DNA from: CAYWKU01 sp964459325
Lineage (GTDB): Bacteria; RBG-13-61-14; CAYWKU01
Direction of reading: 5' to 3'
NCBI GenBank assembly: GCA_964459325.1
Contig: CAYWKU010000019.1
Span: 1 to 63,931 of the forward strand
Length of the DNA stretch: 63,931 bases
This document shows positions 15,594 through 23,886 of the stretch, piece after piece. The notes under the pieces were generated by a model that did no database searches, had not been told where the DNA came from, and saw only the letters and a list, made by a program, of their open reading frames with translations. A program made the position numbers and the translations under genes. The number at the start of each line of letters is the position of its first letter. The first letter of the stretch is position 1.

Positions 15594-18271
15594 AAATTCT
15601 GCTGATAGATCCACCCGGAGAGCAGCCGGGAATTAACGCCGGGCTGGCATGGCTGTCGGGAACACTCAAGGCCGAAGGCGTCGAGCACCGCGTTCTGGAC
15701 ATGGTAAACGGCGACCGGTGCGACGAGAACCTGTTGAAGGTCGCCTCCGAATGTTCTCCGCTGTATTTCGGAATAAGTGTAAAAACCGCCACTTATCAGT
15801 CATCGAAGCATGTTGCCGGGCTTCTCAGGGATAACTTTCCGGATACGCCTGTAATTGCGGGCGGCCCTCACGTCACTCTATACGCCCGGAATTTGCTTAC
15901 CGAAATTCCACAGTTGGACGCGGTGGTCACGGGAGATGCGGAAATCTCCCTTCCGGCGCTTCTGAAAGCTTCAAGCTCCGGCTCCGCCGTTCCACAAGTC
16001 GAGGGCCTCCTATTCCGTCAAAACGGTGAAATCCGCGCTACGCCTTATAATCTACCCCGCAACCTGGATGACCTTCCGTTTCCCGACTTTGATGACTTCA
16101 AGGGGCTTGACCTCAACGAGCACTCCTATCCCCTGGTAACCAGCCGCGGGTGCCCTCACGGTTGCACCTACTGCTCGGTGGGCAAAATCAGCGGCAAGAG
16201 GTGGAGGTCCCGGTCGCCGGAGAGCGTGGTGCGGGAACTGAGAGAAGCAAAGGAAAAATGGGGCTTTACAGAGTTCGAGGTTCTTGACGACACCTTCACC
16301 CATGCCGTTGACCGGGCCAGGGAGATATGCAGGCTCCTGGTGGAAAACGACCTCGGAATGCAATGGAGCTGCCCCAATGGCATCCGGGCCGACCGGGCCA
16401 CGCCCGAGTTGCTGGCGGACATGAAAAAAGCGGGCTGTCATACCGTAATATTCGGCGTGGAAACCTCGAACGCCCGGGTCTTTGACTCGCTCCGGAAGGG
16501 AGAAAGGCTCTCGGACGTGGAGCGTGCCGTGAGGATGGCCCGGAAGGCGGGATTGAGGGTGGGAGGATACTTCATCATCGGACTGCCGGGGGATACTTAT
16601 AAAGGCACCCTCGAAAGCCTGGATTATGCCCGGGAAATCGGCCTGGACTGGGCTCACTTCAATATCCTGGCCCCTTATCCGGGCACGAGAATATGGCACA
16701 CCATAGAGTCGCAGGGACGCTTCCTGGAAGACTGGCGCACAACCCGCCATTTCGGAGCCGACCCGAGGCCTATTTTCGAGCTGGATAACTACTCGGCGGA
16801 GGAAATGGTAAAAGCCTACCGGGCCGTCCACACCGGGCAGGGACTCTACCACCTGGTTCTGCCCCCCGGCCTTTCCCCGGAAAAACAGAAGAGGGAGATC
16901 CGGAAGCTCAGGCTCAAGTATGACCGCAAAGGCTGGCTCCGTGACGTCAAACGCGATGCGAAGGCGGTAACCTTGGCGCCGAGAGTGCTCGCCGAAATCG
17001 GCGCTCGCGAACTTTCCGGGCGAGTTAAAGCCGGGTGGAAAAGGAAACCGGAACGGATTGTTAAGTCCGCCGCGGTGAAGACACCCCTTCGAGTGCTGAT
17101 GGTCAACGACCACGGAGGATGGGCGGGGGGCACGGAAAGGTACGTAGCCGACATCGCCCGCCAGTTGGAAGCTGAGGGCAATCAAGTTGCGTGGGCTTAC
17201 GAAACCGCCGGGGACTGGGGCGGCATAGAATTAAAGCGATACAAGGTAAGGGGTTTGTGGGAAAAGGCCGAGTTTCAATTGTTGCGGCGCGACCTTGAAG
17301 ACGCCGCCCGGGATTTCCGGCCCGACCTTATTCATATTCATAACGTTCAATTTCCCGAGGCCATGGAAATATGCTCCCGGCTCTCCCCCTCGATTCGTAC
17401 CGTCCACGACCACAACTTCACTTGCCCGTCCATGAACCGCATGTGGGCCACGGGCCAAAACTGTGGGCAGCCTGCCGGTTGGATATGCCTGGATAAGCTG
17501 TTGGACGGCGGCTGCATGGTCATCGGCAAACGGCCTGTAACGCTTTTGCGGCGGCTCGAGCGGGTGCTCGAAGGGCTGAAAACGGCCCCCGAGCTGAAAA
17601 AGGTTCTTGTTACAACCGATTTCATGGCCGGGGAGTTGGGAATCAACGGGGTAAGCTCCTCATTGATAGAAACCATTCCGTTGTTCACCGAGTTTCCGGA
17701 GGATGCGGCGCCGCCGGACGACTCCAGCCCGTTTCGTATATTATGGGCCGGCAGATTGGCCATGCCGGACAAGGGCCCCGACCAGTTGCTGGAAGCCCTC
17801 TACTATATGCATTCTCCCCGGGAGGCCGTTATCGCCGGAGTAGGCCCTTCGGAAACGTACCTGAAACGAAAAAGCAGGGAACTGGAGCTTGAGAAAAGGG
17901 TGAAGTTTGTTGGAAAAATTTCCCCTGAGCGAATGGAGGAGGAGTATCGGCGCTCCCACGCGGTGGCTTTTACCAGCATGTGGCAGGAGCCTTTCGGGTA
18001 CGTCGGCATAGAAGCGGCGGCGCACGCCAGGCCGGTAGTGGCCTTTGATGTGGGTGCTGTATGGGAATGGCTGGCCGACGGCGAAGGGGGTTACCTGGCG
18101 CCCAGGGGCAACAATAAGCTGTTCGCGCTGCGGCTGGAATGGCTGGCCAGAGACCCGGCGCTGCGGCGCAGCATGGGCCTGGCCAACAGGCGCCGGGCGC
18201 TTGAAAAATTCAACAAACGGGACCACATTGACCGACTGATGCAAGTTTACGGGGAAGCGTTGGAAAGTTGA
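15590..18271 (+). CDS. Fusion of B12-binding-type radical SAM enzyme and GT4 glycosyltransferase
   Basis: 893 residues in two clear halves. Residues 1-130 look like a cobalamin-binding-type domain (LLIDPPGEQPGINAGLAWLS, GGPHVTLY). A radical SAM core follows, with the cluster motif C188-x3-C192-x2-C195 (RGCPHGCTYC), continuing to about 440. From about residue 500 a GT-B glycosyltransferase begins (LRVLMVNDHGGWAGGTERYV, HIHNVQFPEA). It has the GT4 donor site near the C-terminus (MWQEPFGYVGIEAAAHARPVVA). Family knowledge suggests a methyl or sulfur modification coupled to sugar transfer; the pairing in one chain is an inference about pathway. It overlaps both neighbours by four bases. The junction reads as a normal linker with no internal start or frameshift. 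Confidence 0.75.
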   Translation: MKILLIDPPGEQPGINAGLAWLSGTLKAEGVEHRVLDMVNGDRCDENLLKVASECSPLYFGISVKTATYQSSKHVAGLLRDNFPDTPVIAGGPHVTLYARNLLTEIPQLDAVVTGDAEISLPALLKASSSGSAVPQVEGLLFRQNGEIRATPYNLPRNLDDLPFPDFDDFKGLDLNEHSYPLVTSRGCPHGCTYCSVGKISGKRWRSRSPESVVRELREAKEKWGFTEFEVLDDTFTHAVDRAREICRLLVENDLGMQWSCPNGIRADRATPELLADMKKAGCHTVIFGVETSNARVFDSLRKGERLSDVERAVRMARKAGLRVGGYFIIGLPGDTYKGTLESLDYAREIGLDWAHFNILAPYPGTRIWHTIESQGRFLEDWRTTRHFGADPRPIFELDNYSAEEMVKAYRAVHTGQGLYHLVLPPGLSPEKQKREIRKLRLKYDRKGWLRDVKRDAKAVTLAPRVLAEIGARELSGRVKAGWKRKPERIVKSAAVKTPLRVLMVNDHGGWAGGTERYVADIARQLEAEGNQVAWAYETAGDWGGIELKRYKVRGLWEKAEFQLLRRDLEDAARDFRPDLIHIHNVQFPEAMEICSRLSPSIRTVHDHNFTCPSMNRMWATGQNCGQPAGWICLDKLLDGGCMVIGKRPVTLLRRLERVLEGLKTAPELKKVLVTTDFMAGELGINGVSSSLIETIPLFTEFPEDAAPPDDSSPFRILWAGRLAMPDKGPDQLLEALYYMHSPREAVIAGVGPSETYLKRKSRELELEKRVKFVGKISPERMEEEYRRSHAVAFTSMWQEPFGYVGIEAAAHARPVVAFDVGAVWEWLADGEGGYLAPRGNNKLFALRLEWLARDPALRRSMGLANRRRALEKFNKRDHIDRLMQVYGEALES

Positions 18272-19497
18272 AGTCGCTGGCCTTTTTCAGTCCTTTCAGT
18301 CCCGTACCGAGCGGGGTGGCCCACTATGCCGATTACCTGGCGGTGGAGCTGGCCGACAAGTGGGACATAAATTTTTACATCGACGGTTCCTACCGCCCGG
18401 ATAAGCTCTGCGGGCTGGGCCGGGTTAAAGACCACCGCGATTTCCGCGGCAGGGAAGATGTAACGCTGTACCAGGCCTCCAACGGCCCCTTTCATGCATA
18501 CATGTATCCTTACATATTGAAGCACGGGGGGATAACGACCCTCCACGACTCCACGCTGCATGACATGGTTATTACGTGGTGGGAAAACCGCTCGCGGATT
18601 AAATTCTGGGCCGATTTTTTGCTGACCGAAGGGTGGAAAGGCCTCGGGCGCGCTCTGGCGCCGCTTCCGGAGCGGGACGGGTCCCTTTCCGAAAGGATAT
18701 TGCATAATCTTTATCTCGATGAAAAAGAAAAGCGCAACTCCTTTCCTTTTCTCAGGCGAGTAGTCGGTCGCTCCGGCGGAATCATAACCCATAGCAGGTG
18801 GGTGGCTCTGGCAGCGCGGAATGCGGGAGCCGGATGCCCAATCCTGACCGTTCCCCTGGCCGTGCAACCGGCCCCTAAAGAAATACCCGGCGTCGAAGCC
18901 CGGAAGGAAGCGGGCTTGGAGAAAAAAGGTGTAGGGGAGGGGACTTTTCTTGCCATGGTCTTCGGATACATCCAGCCTCACAAGCGCATAGAGCCTGTTC
19001 TCGATGCCTGGAAGCGCTTCACGGAGCAAAACGCCGATGCGGTATTAATGATTGTCGGCCCACGAAGCCCCGACCTGGATGTGGATAACGCCGTGAAGGA
19101 GAGGAACTTGCGAGAAAAGGTTATAATTGAGGGCGAATTTTTACCCATGGAGAAGGTATGGACTTACATCTATAGCGCCGATTTCTGCCTGAACCTGCGC
19201 TGGCCCGTCTACGGCTCCAGCTCTCAGTCGCTAATGCAATTGCTGGCCGCCGGGCGGCCCTGTGTGGTTACGGACGCCGAGACCTTCGCGGAATTTCCGG
19301 ACGATGTGGTAAAAAAAATTCCCTGCGACGAAGGTGAAGTGGACAGCATACTTGAAACTTTGAAATGGGCGATAAACAATCCGGAAGAAAGAAGAAAAAT
19401 GGGCGAACGCGCCGGGCGCCATGTGCAGGAAAACTGCCTGTGGTCAAAAGTGGGAGCGGAATACGACCGGTTTCTTAGGGAAATATCGTCAGGTTAG
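18268..19497 (+). CDS. Glycosyltransferase family 4 protein
   Basis: 409-residue GT-B fold enzyme. The N-terminal half opens SLAFFSPFSPVPSGVAHYAD. The nucleotide-sugar half has MVFGYIQPHKRIEPVLDAW, LMIVGPRSPD and WPVYGSSSQSLMQLLAAGRPCVVTD, matching GT4 donor binding. The start is a TTG overlapping the preceding TGA, consistent with translational coupling to the fusion gene upstream. It belongs to the 13.0-19.5 kb operon for a surface saccharide or glycolipid. Sugar specificity cannot be inferred. Confidence 0.8.
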   Translation: MKSLAFFSPFSPVPSGVAHYADYLAVELADKWDINFYIDGSYRPDKLCGLGRVKDHRDFRGREDVTLYQASNGPFHAYMYPYILKHGGITTLHDSTLHDMVITWWENRSRIKFWADFLLTEGWKGLGRALAPLPERDGSLSERILHNLYLDEKEKRNSFPFLRRVVGRSGGIITHSRWVALAARNAGAGCPILTVPLAVQPAPKEIPGVEARKEAGLEKKGVGEGTFLAMVFGYIQPHKRIEPVLDAWKRFTEQNADAVLMIVGPRSPDLDVDNAVKERNLREKVIIEGEFLPMEKVWTYIYSADFCLNLRWPVYGSSSQSLMQLLAAGRPCVVTDAETFAEFPDDVVKKIPCDEGEVDSILETLKWAINNPEERRKMGERAGRHVQENCLWSKVGAEYDRFLREISSG

Positions 19498-19535
19498 AGT
19501 TTAACCTGAACCAACAAAACATCAGGAGGAACACG

Positions 19536-20420
19536 ATGCATCGGAAAGTACTGAAGGTTTTTCTCGCGGTGGCGATGGTAACCATGCTGCTTCCGTTCCA
19601 GCCGCTGGAGAGCGCGGAAAACAACGATAAAATACCGGAGAGCATGGTAAAAATACCCGCCGGGTGGTTCAAAATGGGCGGCGACGACAAGGAGGCCGAA
19701 TACAGCGGCCCTTCCCGGAAAGTCTACCTGGACGCTTTTGCCATAGACAAGCACGAGGTTACCAACGCCGAGTATAAAAAATTTGTTGAAAGCGTAAAAA
19801 ACGAGAAGAGAAAATCCCGTTTCCTGCCGGTATGCGAAGCCATGGAAAAAGGTAAGGCGGCTCCCAAAATATGGAGCAAAAACTTCGATTTTCCGGAGAA
19901 AAAGGCTAATCACCCCGTGGTCTGTGTAAACTGGGTACAGGCCGGGATATACTGCCGCCAAAACGGCAAACATTTACCCACCGAAGCTCAATGGGAGAAA
20001 GCGGCTCGCGGAACTGACGGGCACACCTACCCCTGGGGCAATAAATGGGACCCCGAAGCCACTAATATCGGTTTGGGCAAGACTCCCTGGGTGGACGATT
20101 CGGACGGATATGCGCGGACAGCGCCAGTGGGCAGCTACCCCAAAGATAAAAGCCCCTACGGCGTATACGACATGGCGGGCAACGTGTGGGAATGGACCCT
20201 CGATTTTTACTGGCCGGAGTATCATGAAAACGCTCCGAAGAAAAATCCGGGCCGTATAAGGGAGAAGCACGGGGATAGAATCAAACCGGATTTTGCCACC
20301 GTACGCGGCGGTAATTGGGCTTTGGGGAAAAAATACGCCCGCACATGGCAAAGAAGCTTTCGAAAGCGGGAGCATGCCGACGACAGCGGCGGTTTCCGCT
20401 GTGCTAAGGACTTGAAATAA
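19536..20420 (+). CDS. Secreted FGE/SUMF1-fold protein, catalytic cysteines absent
   Basis: 294 residues. A signal-peptide-like N-terminus (MHRKVLKVFLAVAMVTMLLP) is followed by the formylglycine-generating-enzyme fold: MVKIPAGWFKMGG, DKHEVTNAEYKKF, PVVCVNWVQAGIYCRQNGKHLPTEAQWEKAARG, YDMAGNVWEW and a C-terminal RGGNW...GGFRCA. True oxygen-dependent FGE enzymes use a CxxxxC pair in the last strand region. Here that stretch (WQRSFRKREHADDSGGFRC) lacks it, so sulfatase activation is unlikely. The fold is also used as a binding module in other proteins. An RBS (AGGAGG) precedes the ATG. It follows the glycosyltransferase operon by 38 bases and may be co-transcribed. Role unknown. Confidence 0.75.
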   Translation: MHRKVLKVFLAVAMVTMLLPFQPLESAENNDKIPESMVKIPAGWFKMGGDDKEAEYSGPSRKVYLDAFAIDKHEVTNAEYKKFVESVKNEKRKSRFLPVCEAMEKGKAAPKIWSKNFDFPEKKANHPVVCVNWVQAGIYCRQNGKHLPTEAQWEKAARGTDGHTYPWGNKWDPEATNIGLGKTPWVDDSDGYARTAPVGSYPKDKSPYGVYDMAGNVWEWTLDFYWPEYHENAPKKNPGRIREKHGDRIKPDFATVRGGNWALGKKYARTWQRSFRKREHADDSGGFRCAKDLK

Positions 20421-20449
20421 AAGCGGCGCTCTCCTTTGTCGAAAGCGCC
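20415..20449 (-). terminator. Intrinsic terminator of the tRNA gene (minus strand)
   Basis: Read on the minus strand: GGCGCT (complement of 20444-20449), loop, AGCGCC (complement of 20425-20430), then GCTTTTATTTC. It lies just beyond the 3' end of the tRNA and overlaps the stop of the FGE-like gene from the other strand. Confidence 0.6.
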
Positions 20450-20454
20450 TCTGA

Positions 20455-20528
20455 TGGCGGTGGAGGGACTTGAACCCCCGACGCTACGGATATGAGCCGT
20501 ATGCTCTAACCACCTGAGCTACACCGCC
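20455..20528 (-). tRNA. tRNA with anticodon CAU (tRNA-Met, elongator, or tRNA-Ile2)
   Basis: 74-nt cloverleaf on the minus strand. The acceptor stem is GGCGGTG/CACCGCC with discriminator A. The D arm is AGCTCAGGTGGTTAGAGC, the anticodon stem TACGG/CCGTA, and the loop CTCATAT gives CAU. The T arm contains GGTTCAAGTCC. CCA is not encoded. G1-C72 pairing excludes initiator tRNA. Distinguishing elongator Met from lysidine-modified Ile2 needs a model comparison. Confidence 0.9.
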
Positions 20529-20614
20529 GCGACACAAAAATGAAGGTCTTCCCGACCTTCTCTAAGATAAGTTAAATTTCGCCCGGGAGATTGTCAAGCA
20601 GCGGGAGGGGTTTC

Positions 20615-21376
20615 TTGCCGACTGAAAAGACCGAAGCCACCGCCGGCAAAGTTCCCCGTGTAGTAGTGGTCATGCCCGCTTACAACGCGGCGGCGACGCT
20701 CGCCAAAACCCGCCACGCCATACCTGAAGGCAGCTACGACGCCATACTGCTGGTGGACGACGCTTCCCCGGACGATACCGCCCGGATAGCCCGCAGCCTC
20801 AACCTGGAAGTTATCGAGCACCCGACCAACCTGGGATACGGCGCCAATCAGAAAACGTGCTATACGCATGCCCTGGCAATGGGAGCTCAAATTATAGTGA
20901 TGCTCCATCCCGACTATCAGTACGACCCGCGCATTATTCCCGACCTTGTTCGGCCCATAGAAACGGGGGAGGCCGACGTGGTGCTGGCCAGCCGGATGCT
21001 CGGCGACCCCCTGGGAGGAGGAATGCCGCTTTATAAATACGTGTTCAACAAAGTGCTCACATGGATGCAGAACAAAGCGCTGGGGACGTCCTTCAGCGAA
21101 TTTCACACCGGTTACCGGGCTTTCGGCAGAAAAGCGTTGGAGACCGTCCCGTATCGGGCCGGCTCCAACGACTTCGTCTTCGACAACGAGATAATCGTGC
21201 AATGCCTTCACGCCGGATTCAAATTCAAGGAAATCCCGGTGCGCACACATTATGCCGAGGATTCGTCGAGCGTCGGATTATTTACCAGCCTCAAGTACGG
21301 CCTGGGGGTACTCAGGGTCACCTTGACCTACCTGTTGCACAAGAAAGGAATCATCAAAAGCCGCTTGCTGAGTTAA
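20615..21376 (+). CDS. Glycosyltransferase family 2 (dolichol/polyprenyl-phosphate sugar synthase-like)
   Basis: GT-A enzyme. RVVVVMPAYNAAATLAKT, LLVDDASPDDT, NLGYGANQKTCYTHALAMGAQIIVMLHPDYQYD and GYRAFGRKALETVP match polyprenyl-phosphate glucose/mannose synthases without their C-terminal membrane segments. TTG at 20615 is chosen as start because GGGAGGGG lies just upstream; an in-frame TTG at 20591 would add eight residues and has no RBS. The product is 253 residues. It may supply a lipid-linked sugar for the GT-C protein at 13068, but it is separated from that operon by a tRNA on the opposite strand. Confidence 0.85.
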   Translation: MPTEKTEATAGKVPRVVVVMPAYNAAATLAKTRHAIPEGSYDAILLVDDASPDDTARIARSLNLEVIEHPTNLGYGANQKTCYTHALAMGAQIIVMLHPDYQYDPRIIPDLVRPIETGEADVVLASRMLGDPLGGGMPLYKYVFNKVLTWMQNKALGTSFSEFHTGYRAFGRKALETVPYRAGSNDFVFDNEIIVQCLHAGFKFKEIPVRTHYAEDSSSVGLFTSLKYGLGVLRVTLTYLLHKKGIIKSRLLS

Positions 21377-21480
21377 TCAGACGGATATAAGTCCACTTTT
21401 TAAGAAGCGTTTACTAAGGTAACCTGCATTTTTAGTGTAGGTGGCGTAAGCCATCGGCTTTAATGGTCACACCACATATT

Positions 21481-21509
21481 TTGCATTATATTCGCTGATG
21501 CTATATTAA
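21481..21509 (+). promoter_or_regulatory. Promoter of the mdh-suc TCA operon
   Basis: TTGCAT (21481-21486), a 17-bp spacer and TATTAA (21504-21509), with an overlapping TATATT at 21502-21507. It lies 26 bases before the mdh start. Confidence 0.5.
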
Positions 21510-21534
21510 CTGAAAAATTTTCCGGGAGGAGGCT

Positions 21535-22467
21535 ATGTCCAGGAAGAAAATAGCCGTTATCGGCGGCGGCTCCATCGGAGGCACCCTTGCTCACGTCATC
21601 TCCGAGCGGCGGCTGGGAGACGCGGTGCTGGTGGACATAAAGAAAATGGAAGGCGTGGTCAAAGGAAAAGCGCTCGATATAACCGAAGGCGGCCCCCTCA
21701 TCGACAGTGACTCCGAAATCATCGGAACGTCCAATTATAAAGACATCAAGGGAGCGGACGTGGTGATTATCACCGCCGGGGTGCCGCGCAAGCCGGGCAT
21801 GAGCCGGGACGACCTGTTGGAAGTCAACAGCGACATCATGCATTCGGTGGCGCCCCGGATAAAAAAACACGCTCCAAAGGCCTTTGTCATCGTCATTTCA
21901 AATCCCCTGGACGTGATGGTGACCCTGTTCAAAAAAATATCCGGCTTCTCCCGCTCCGGAGTCGTGGGAATGGCGGGAGTGCTGGACTCCACCCGTTTCC
22001 GTGCCTTCCTGGCAATGGAGCTTGGCGTCAGCGTAAAGGATGTGCACGCCATGGTGCTGGGCGGTCACGGGGATTCCATGGCGCCGTTGCCCAGGTTCGC
22101 CACCGTCGCAGGAGTGCCGATTACTCATTTCCTGGAAAAAAAGACCATCAACAGAATAGTCGACCGCACCCGGAAAGCCGGAGGCGAAATAGTCGGTCTG
22201 ATGAAAACCGGCAGCGCCTTCTACTCCCCCACCTTCAGCGCACTCGAAATGGCGGAAGCATATCTCTTCGACCGAAAGCGCGTGCTGCCCTGCGCGGCAT
22301 ATCTCGAGGGCGAGTACGGCGTCAAGGGGCTTTTCGTCGGCGTGCCCGTGGTCATTGGAGCGGGCGGGATGGAGAGGGTCATAGAGCTGCCGCTCAATAA
22401 GACCGAACGGAAGGCCTTTGCCAAAAGCGTGGAGCACGTAAGGGCAATGGTCGGGGGCCTTAAATGA
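21535..22467 (+). CDS. mdh: Malate dehydrogenase (LDH-like type)
   Basis: NAD-dependent malate/oxaloacetate interconversion. The 310-residue protein has the glycine-rich IAVIGGGSIGGTLAH, the substrate-binding arginines in GVPRKPGMSRDD (an arginine rather than glutamine at the specificity position, pointing to malate), GVLDSTRFR, and the catalytic LGGHGDSM. The RBS is GGGAGGAGG. It heads an operon with fumarase, succinate dehydrogenase and succinyl-CoA synthetase genes. Lactate dehydrogenase is the alternative within the family, disfavoured by the active-site arginine and by context. Confidence 0.93.
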   Translation: MSRKKIAVIGGGSIGGTLAHVISERRLGDAVLVDIKKMEGVVKGKALDITEGGPLIDSDSEIIGTSNYKDIKGADVVIITAGVPRKPGMSRDDLLEVNSDIMHSVAPRIKKHAPKAFVIVISNPLDVMVTLFKKISGFSRSGVVGMAGVLDSTRFRAFLAMELGVSVKDVHAMVLGGHGDSMAPLPRFATVAGVPITHFLEKKTINRIVDRTRKAGGEIVGLMKTGSAFYSPTFSALEMAEAYLFDRKRVLPCAAYLEGEYGVKGLFVGVPVVIGAGGMERVIELPLNKTERKAFAKSVEHVRAMVGGLK

Positions 22468-22471
22468 CCCC

Positions 22472-23308
22472 ATGAGAAAAATCTTTCCGGAAAAAATAGC
22501 CGAAGCCGTCCGGGATGCGTCCGTTTCCATGAATACGCAACTTCCCGAAGACGTTGAGCTTTCGCTAAAAAAAGCGCTGGAAGTCGAACCCAGCCCCATG
22601 GGCCGGGAAGTGCTGGAGCAGTTGCTGGAAAACGCCCGGCTCGCCTCACGCGAAAAACTGCCCCTGTGCCAGGATACCGGCCTGGTCGTGGCTTTTGTTA
22701 CCCTGGGCAGCGAGGTTCACATCAAGGGCGACTTGGCGGAAGCCATAAATGAAGGGGTCAGGCTCGGTTACGAGGAAGGATACCTGCGAAAAAGCGCCTG
22801 CAACTGCATTACCCGCGAAAATACGGGCGACAACACCCCGGCAATCGTACATGTAGAAATTGTTCCCGGAGATGAGTTCACCATTCAACTCGCCGCCAAG
22901 GGGGGAGGCAGCGAAAACATGAGCCGGGTCACTGTCTTGAAGCCCGCTGAAGGAAGAAAAGGCGTGGTGGAGTTCGTAAGAAACCTGGTGCTCGAAGCCG
23001 GCGGCAACCCCTGCCCGCCCATCGTAGTCGGGCTGGGCATCGGCGGCGCCATCGAGCGTACCGCTTACCTTGCAAAAAAGGCCCTGCTCAGGCCGCTGGG
23101 GCAATTGTCCACCGACCCCGACCTCGCAGGCCTGGAAGTCGAGGTTTTACAGGCGGTTAACGACACGGGCGTTGGGCCGATGGGATACGGCGGCAGGGTC
23201 ACCGCGCTGGCGGTGCACGCTCTCGCGCAACCCTGCCACATAGCATCGCTGCCGGTGGCGGTGAATATAAACTGCCACTCTCACCGGCACGCCGATATAA
23301 AGCTTTAA
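22472..23308 (+). CDS. fumA: Class I fumarate hydratase, alpha subunit
   Basis: N-terminal half of the iron-sulfur fumarase, here a separate 278-residue chain. Family motifs LPLCQDTGLVVAF, NTGDNTPAIVHVE, GGGSENMSRV and NPCPPIVVGLGIGG contain the cluster cysteines. It starts five bases after the mdh stop. It works with the beta subunit at 23321 to convert fumarate and malate. L(+)-tartrate dehydratase (TtdA) is the family alternative, but the location between mdh and sdh makes fumarase far more likely. The enzyme class is oxygen sensitive. Confidence 0.92.
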   Translation: MRKIFPEKIAEAVRDASVSMNTQLPEDVELSLKKALEVEPSPMGREVLEQLLENARLASREKLPLCQDTGLVVAFVTLGSEVHIKGDLAEAINEGVRLGYEEGYLRKSACNCITRENTGDNTPAIVHVEIVPGDEFTIQLAAKGGGSENMSRVTVLKPAEGRKGVVEFVRNLVLEAGGNPCPPIVVGLGIGGAIERTAYLAKKALLRPLGQLSTDPDLAGLEVEVLQAVNDTGVGPMGYGGRVTALAVHALAQPCHIASLPVAVNINCHSHRHADIKL

Positions 23309-23320
23309 CGGAGTACGAAC

Positions 23321-23878
23321 TTGAGCGAACCGCTGCTTCTGAAACCGCCGCTTGCCACGAAAGACGTGGAAAAGCTGAACGCAGGCGACAGGGTGCTCAT
23401 TACCGGACACTTATATACGGCCCGCGACGCGGCTCACAAGCGAATGGTCGAGTTGTTGGAGAAGGGAGAGGTTCTGCCCTTCGACCCGAAAGGCGCGGTA
23501 ATATATTACGTCGGGCCTACACCCGCTCCCCCCGGCAGGCCCATCGGCTCCGCCGGCCCCACCACAAGCGGCAGGATGGACGTTTACGCGCCCCGGTTGA
23601 TGGAAGCCGGAATTAAGGCCATGATAGGTAAGGGAGCGAGAAGCCCCGAAGTTATAGAGGCAATGAAGCGGCACAAAGCAGTCTACCTGGGCGCCACCGG
23701 CGGCGCCGGAGCGCTGATTTCCCTGAAAATAAAATCAAGTGAGATTGTCGCTTACGAAGACCTCGGGCCGGAAGCCGTGAGGAGGCTGGAGGTTGACCGC
23801 TTCCCCGCAATTGTGGTAAATGACGTTAACGGGAGGGACCTCTACTCGGAAGGGCAGAGCGAATACCGGAGAGCTTAA
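23321..23878 (+). CDS. fumB: Class I fumarate hydratase, beta subunit
   Basis: 185-residue swivel subunit, equal to the C-terminal half of one-chain class I fumarases. Motifs: GDRVLITGHLYTARDAAHKR, YYVGPTPAPPGRPIGSAGPTTSGRMD, MIGKGARSP and YLGATGGAGALIS. The start is TTG at 23321, 12 bases after the alpha stop, behind a weak ACGGAG. It forms the active fumarase with the preceding gene and is followed nine bases later by sdhA. Confidence 0.92.
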   Translation: MSEPLLLKPPLATKDVEKLNAGDRVLITGHLYTARDAAHKRMVELLEKGEVLPFDPKGAVIYYVGPTPAPPGRPIGSAGPTTSGRMDVYAPRLMEAGIKAMIGKGARSPEVIEAMKRHKAVYLGATGGAGALISLKIKSSEIVAYEDLGPEAVRRLEVDRFPAIVVNDVNGRDLYSEGQSEYRRA

Positions 23879-23886
23879 ACGGCGAT

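Noticed and set aside
19536..20420. FGE-fold gene considered as an active sulfatase-activating enzyme
   Set aside because: The CxxxxC catalytic pair expected near the C-terminus is missing.
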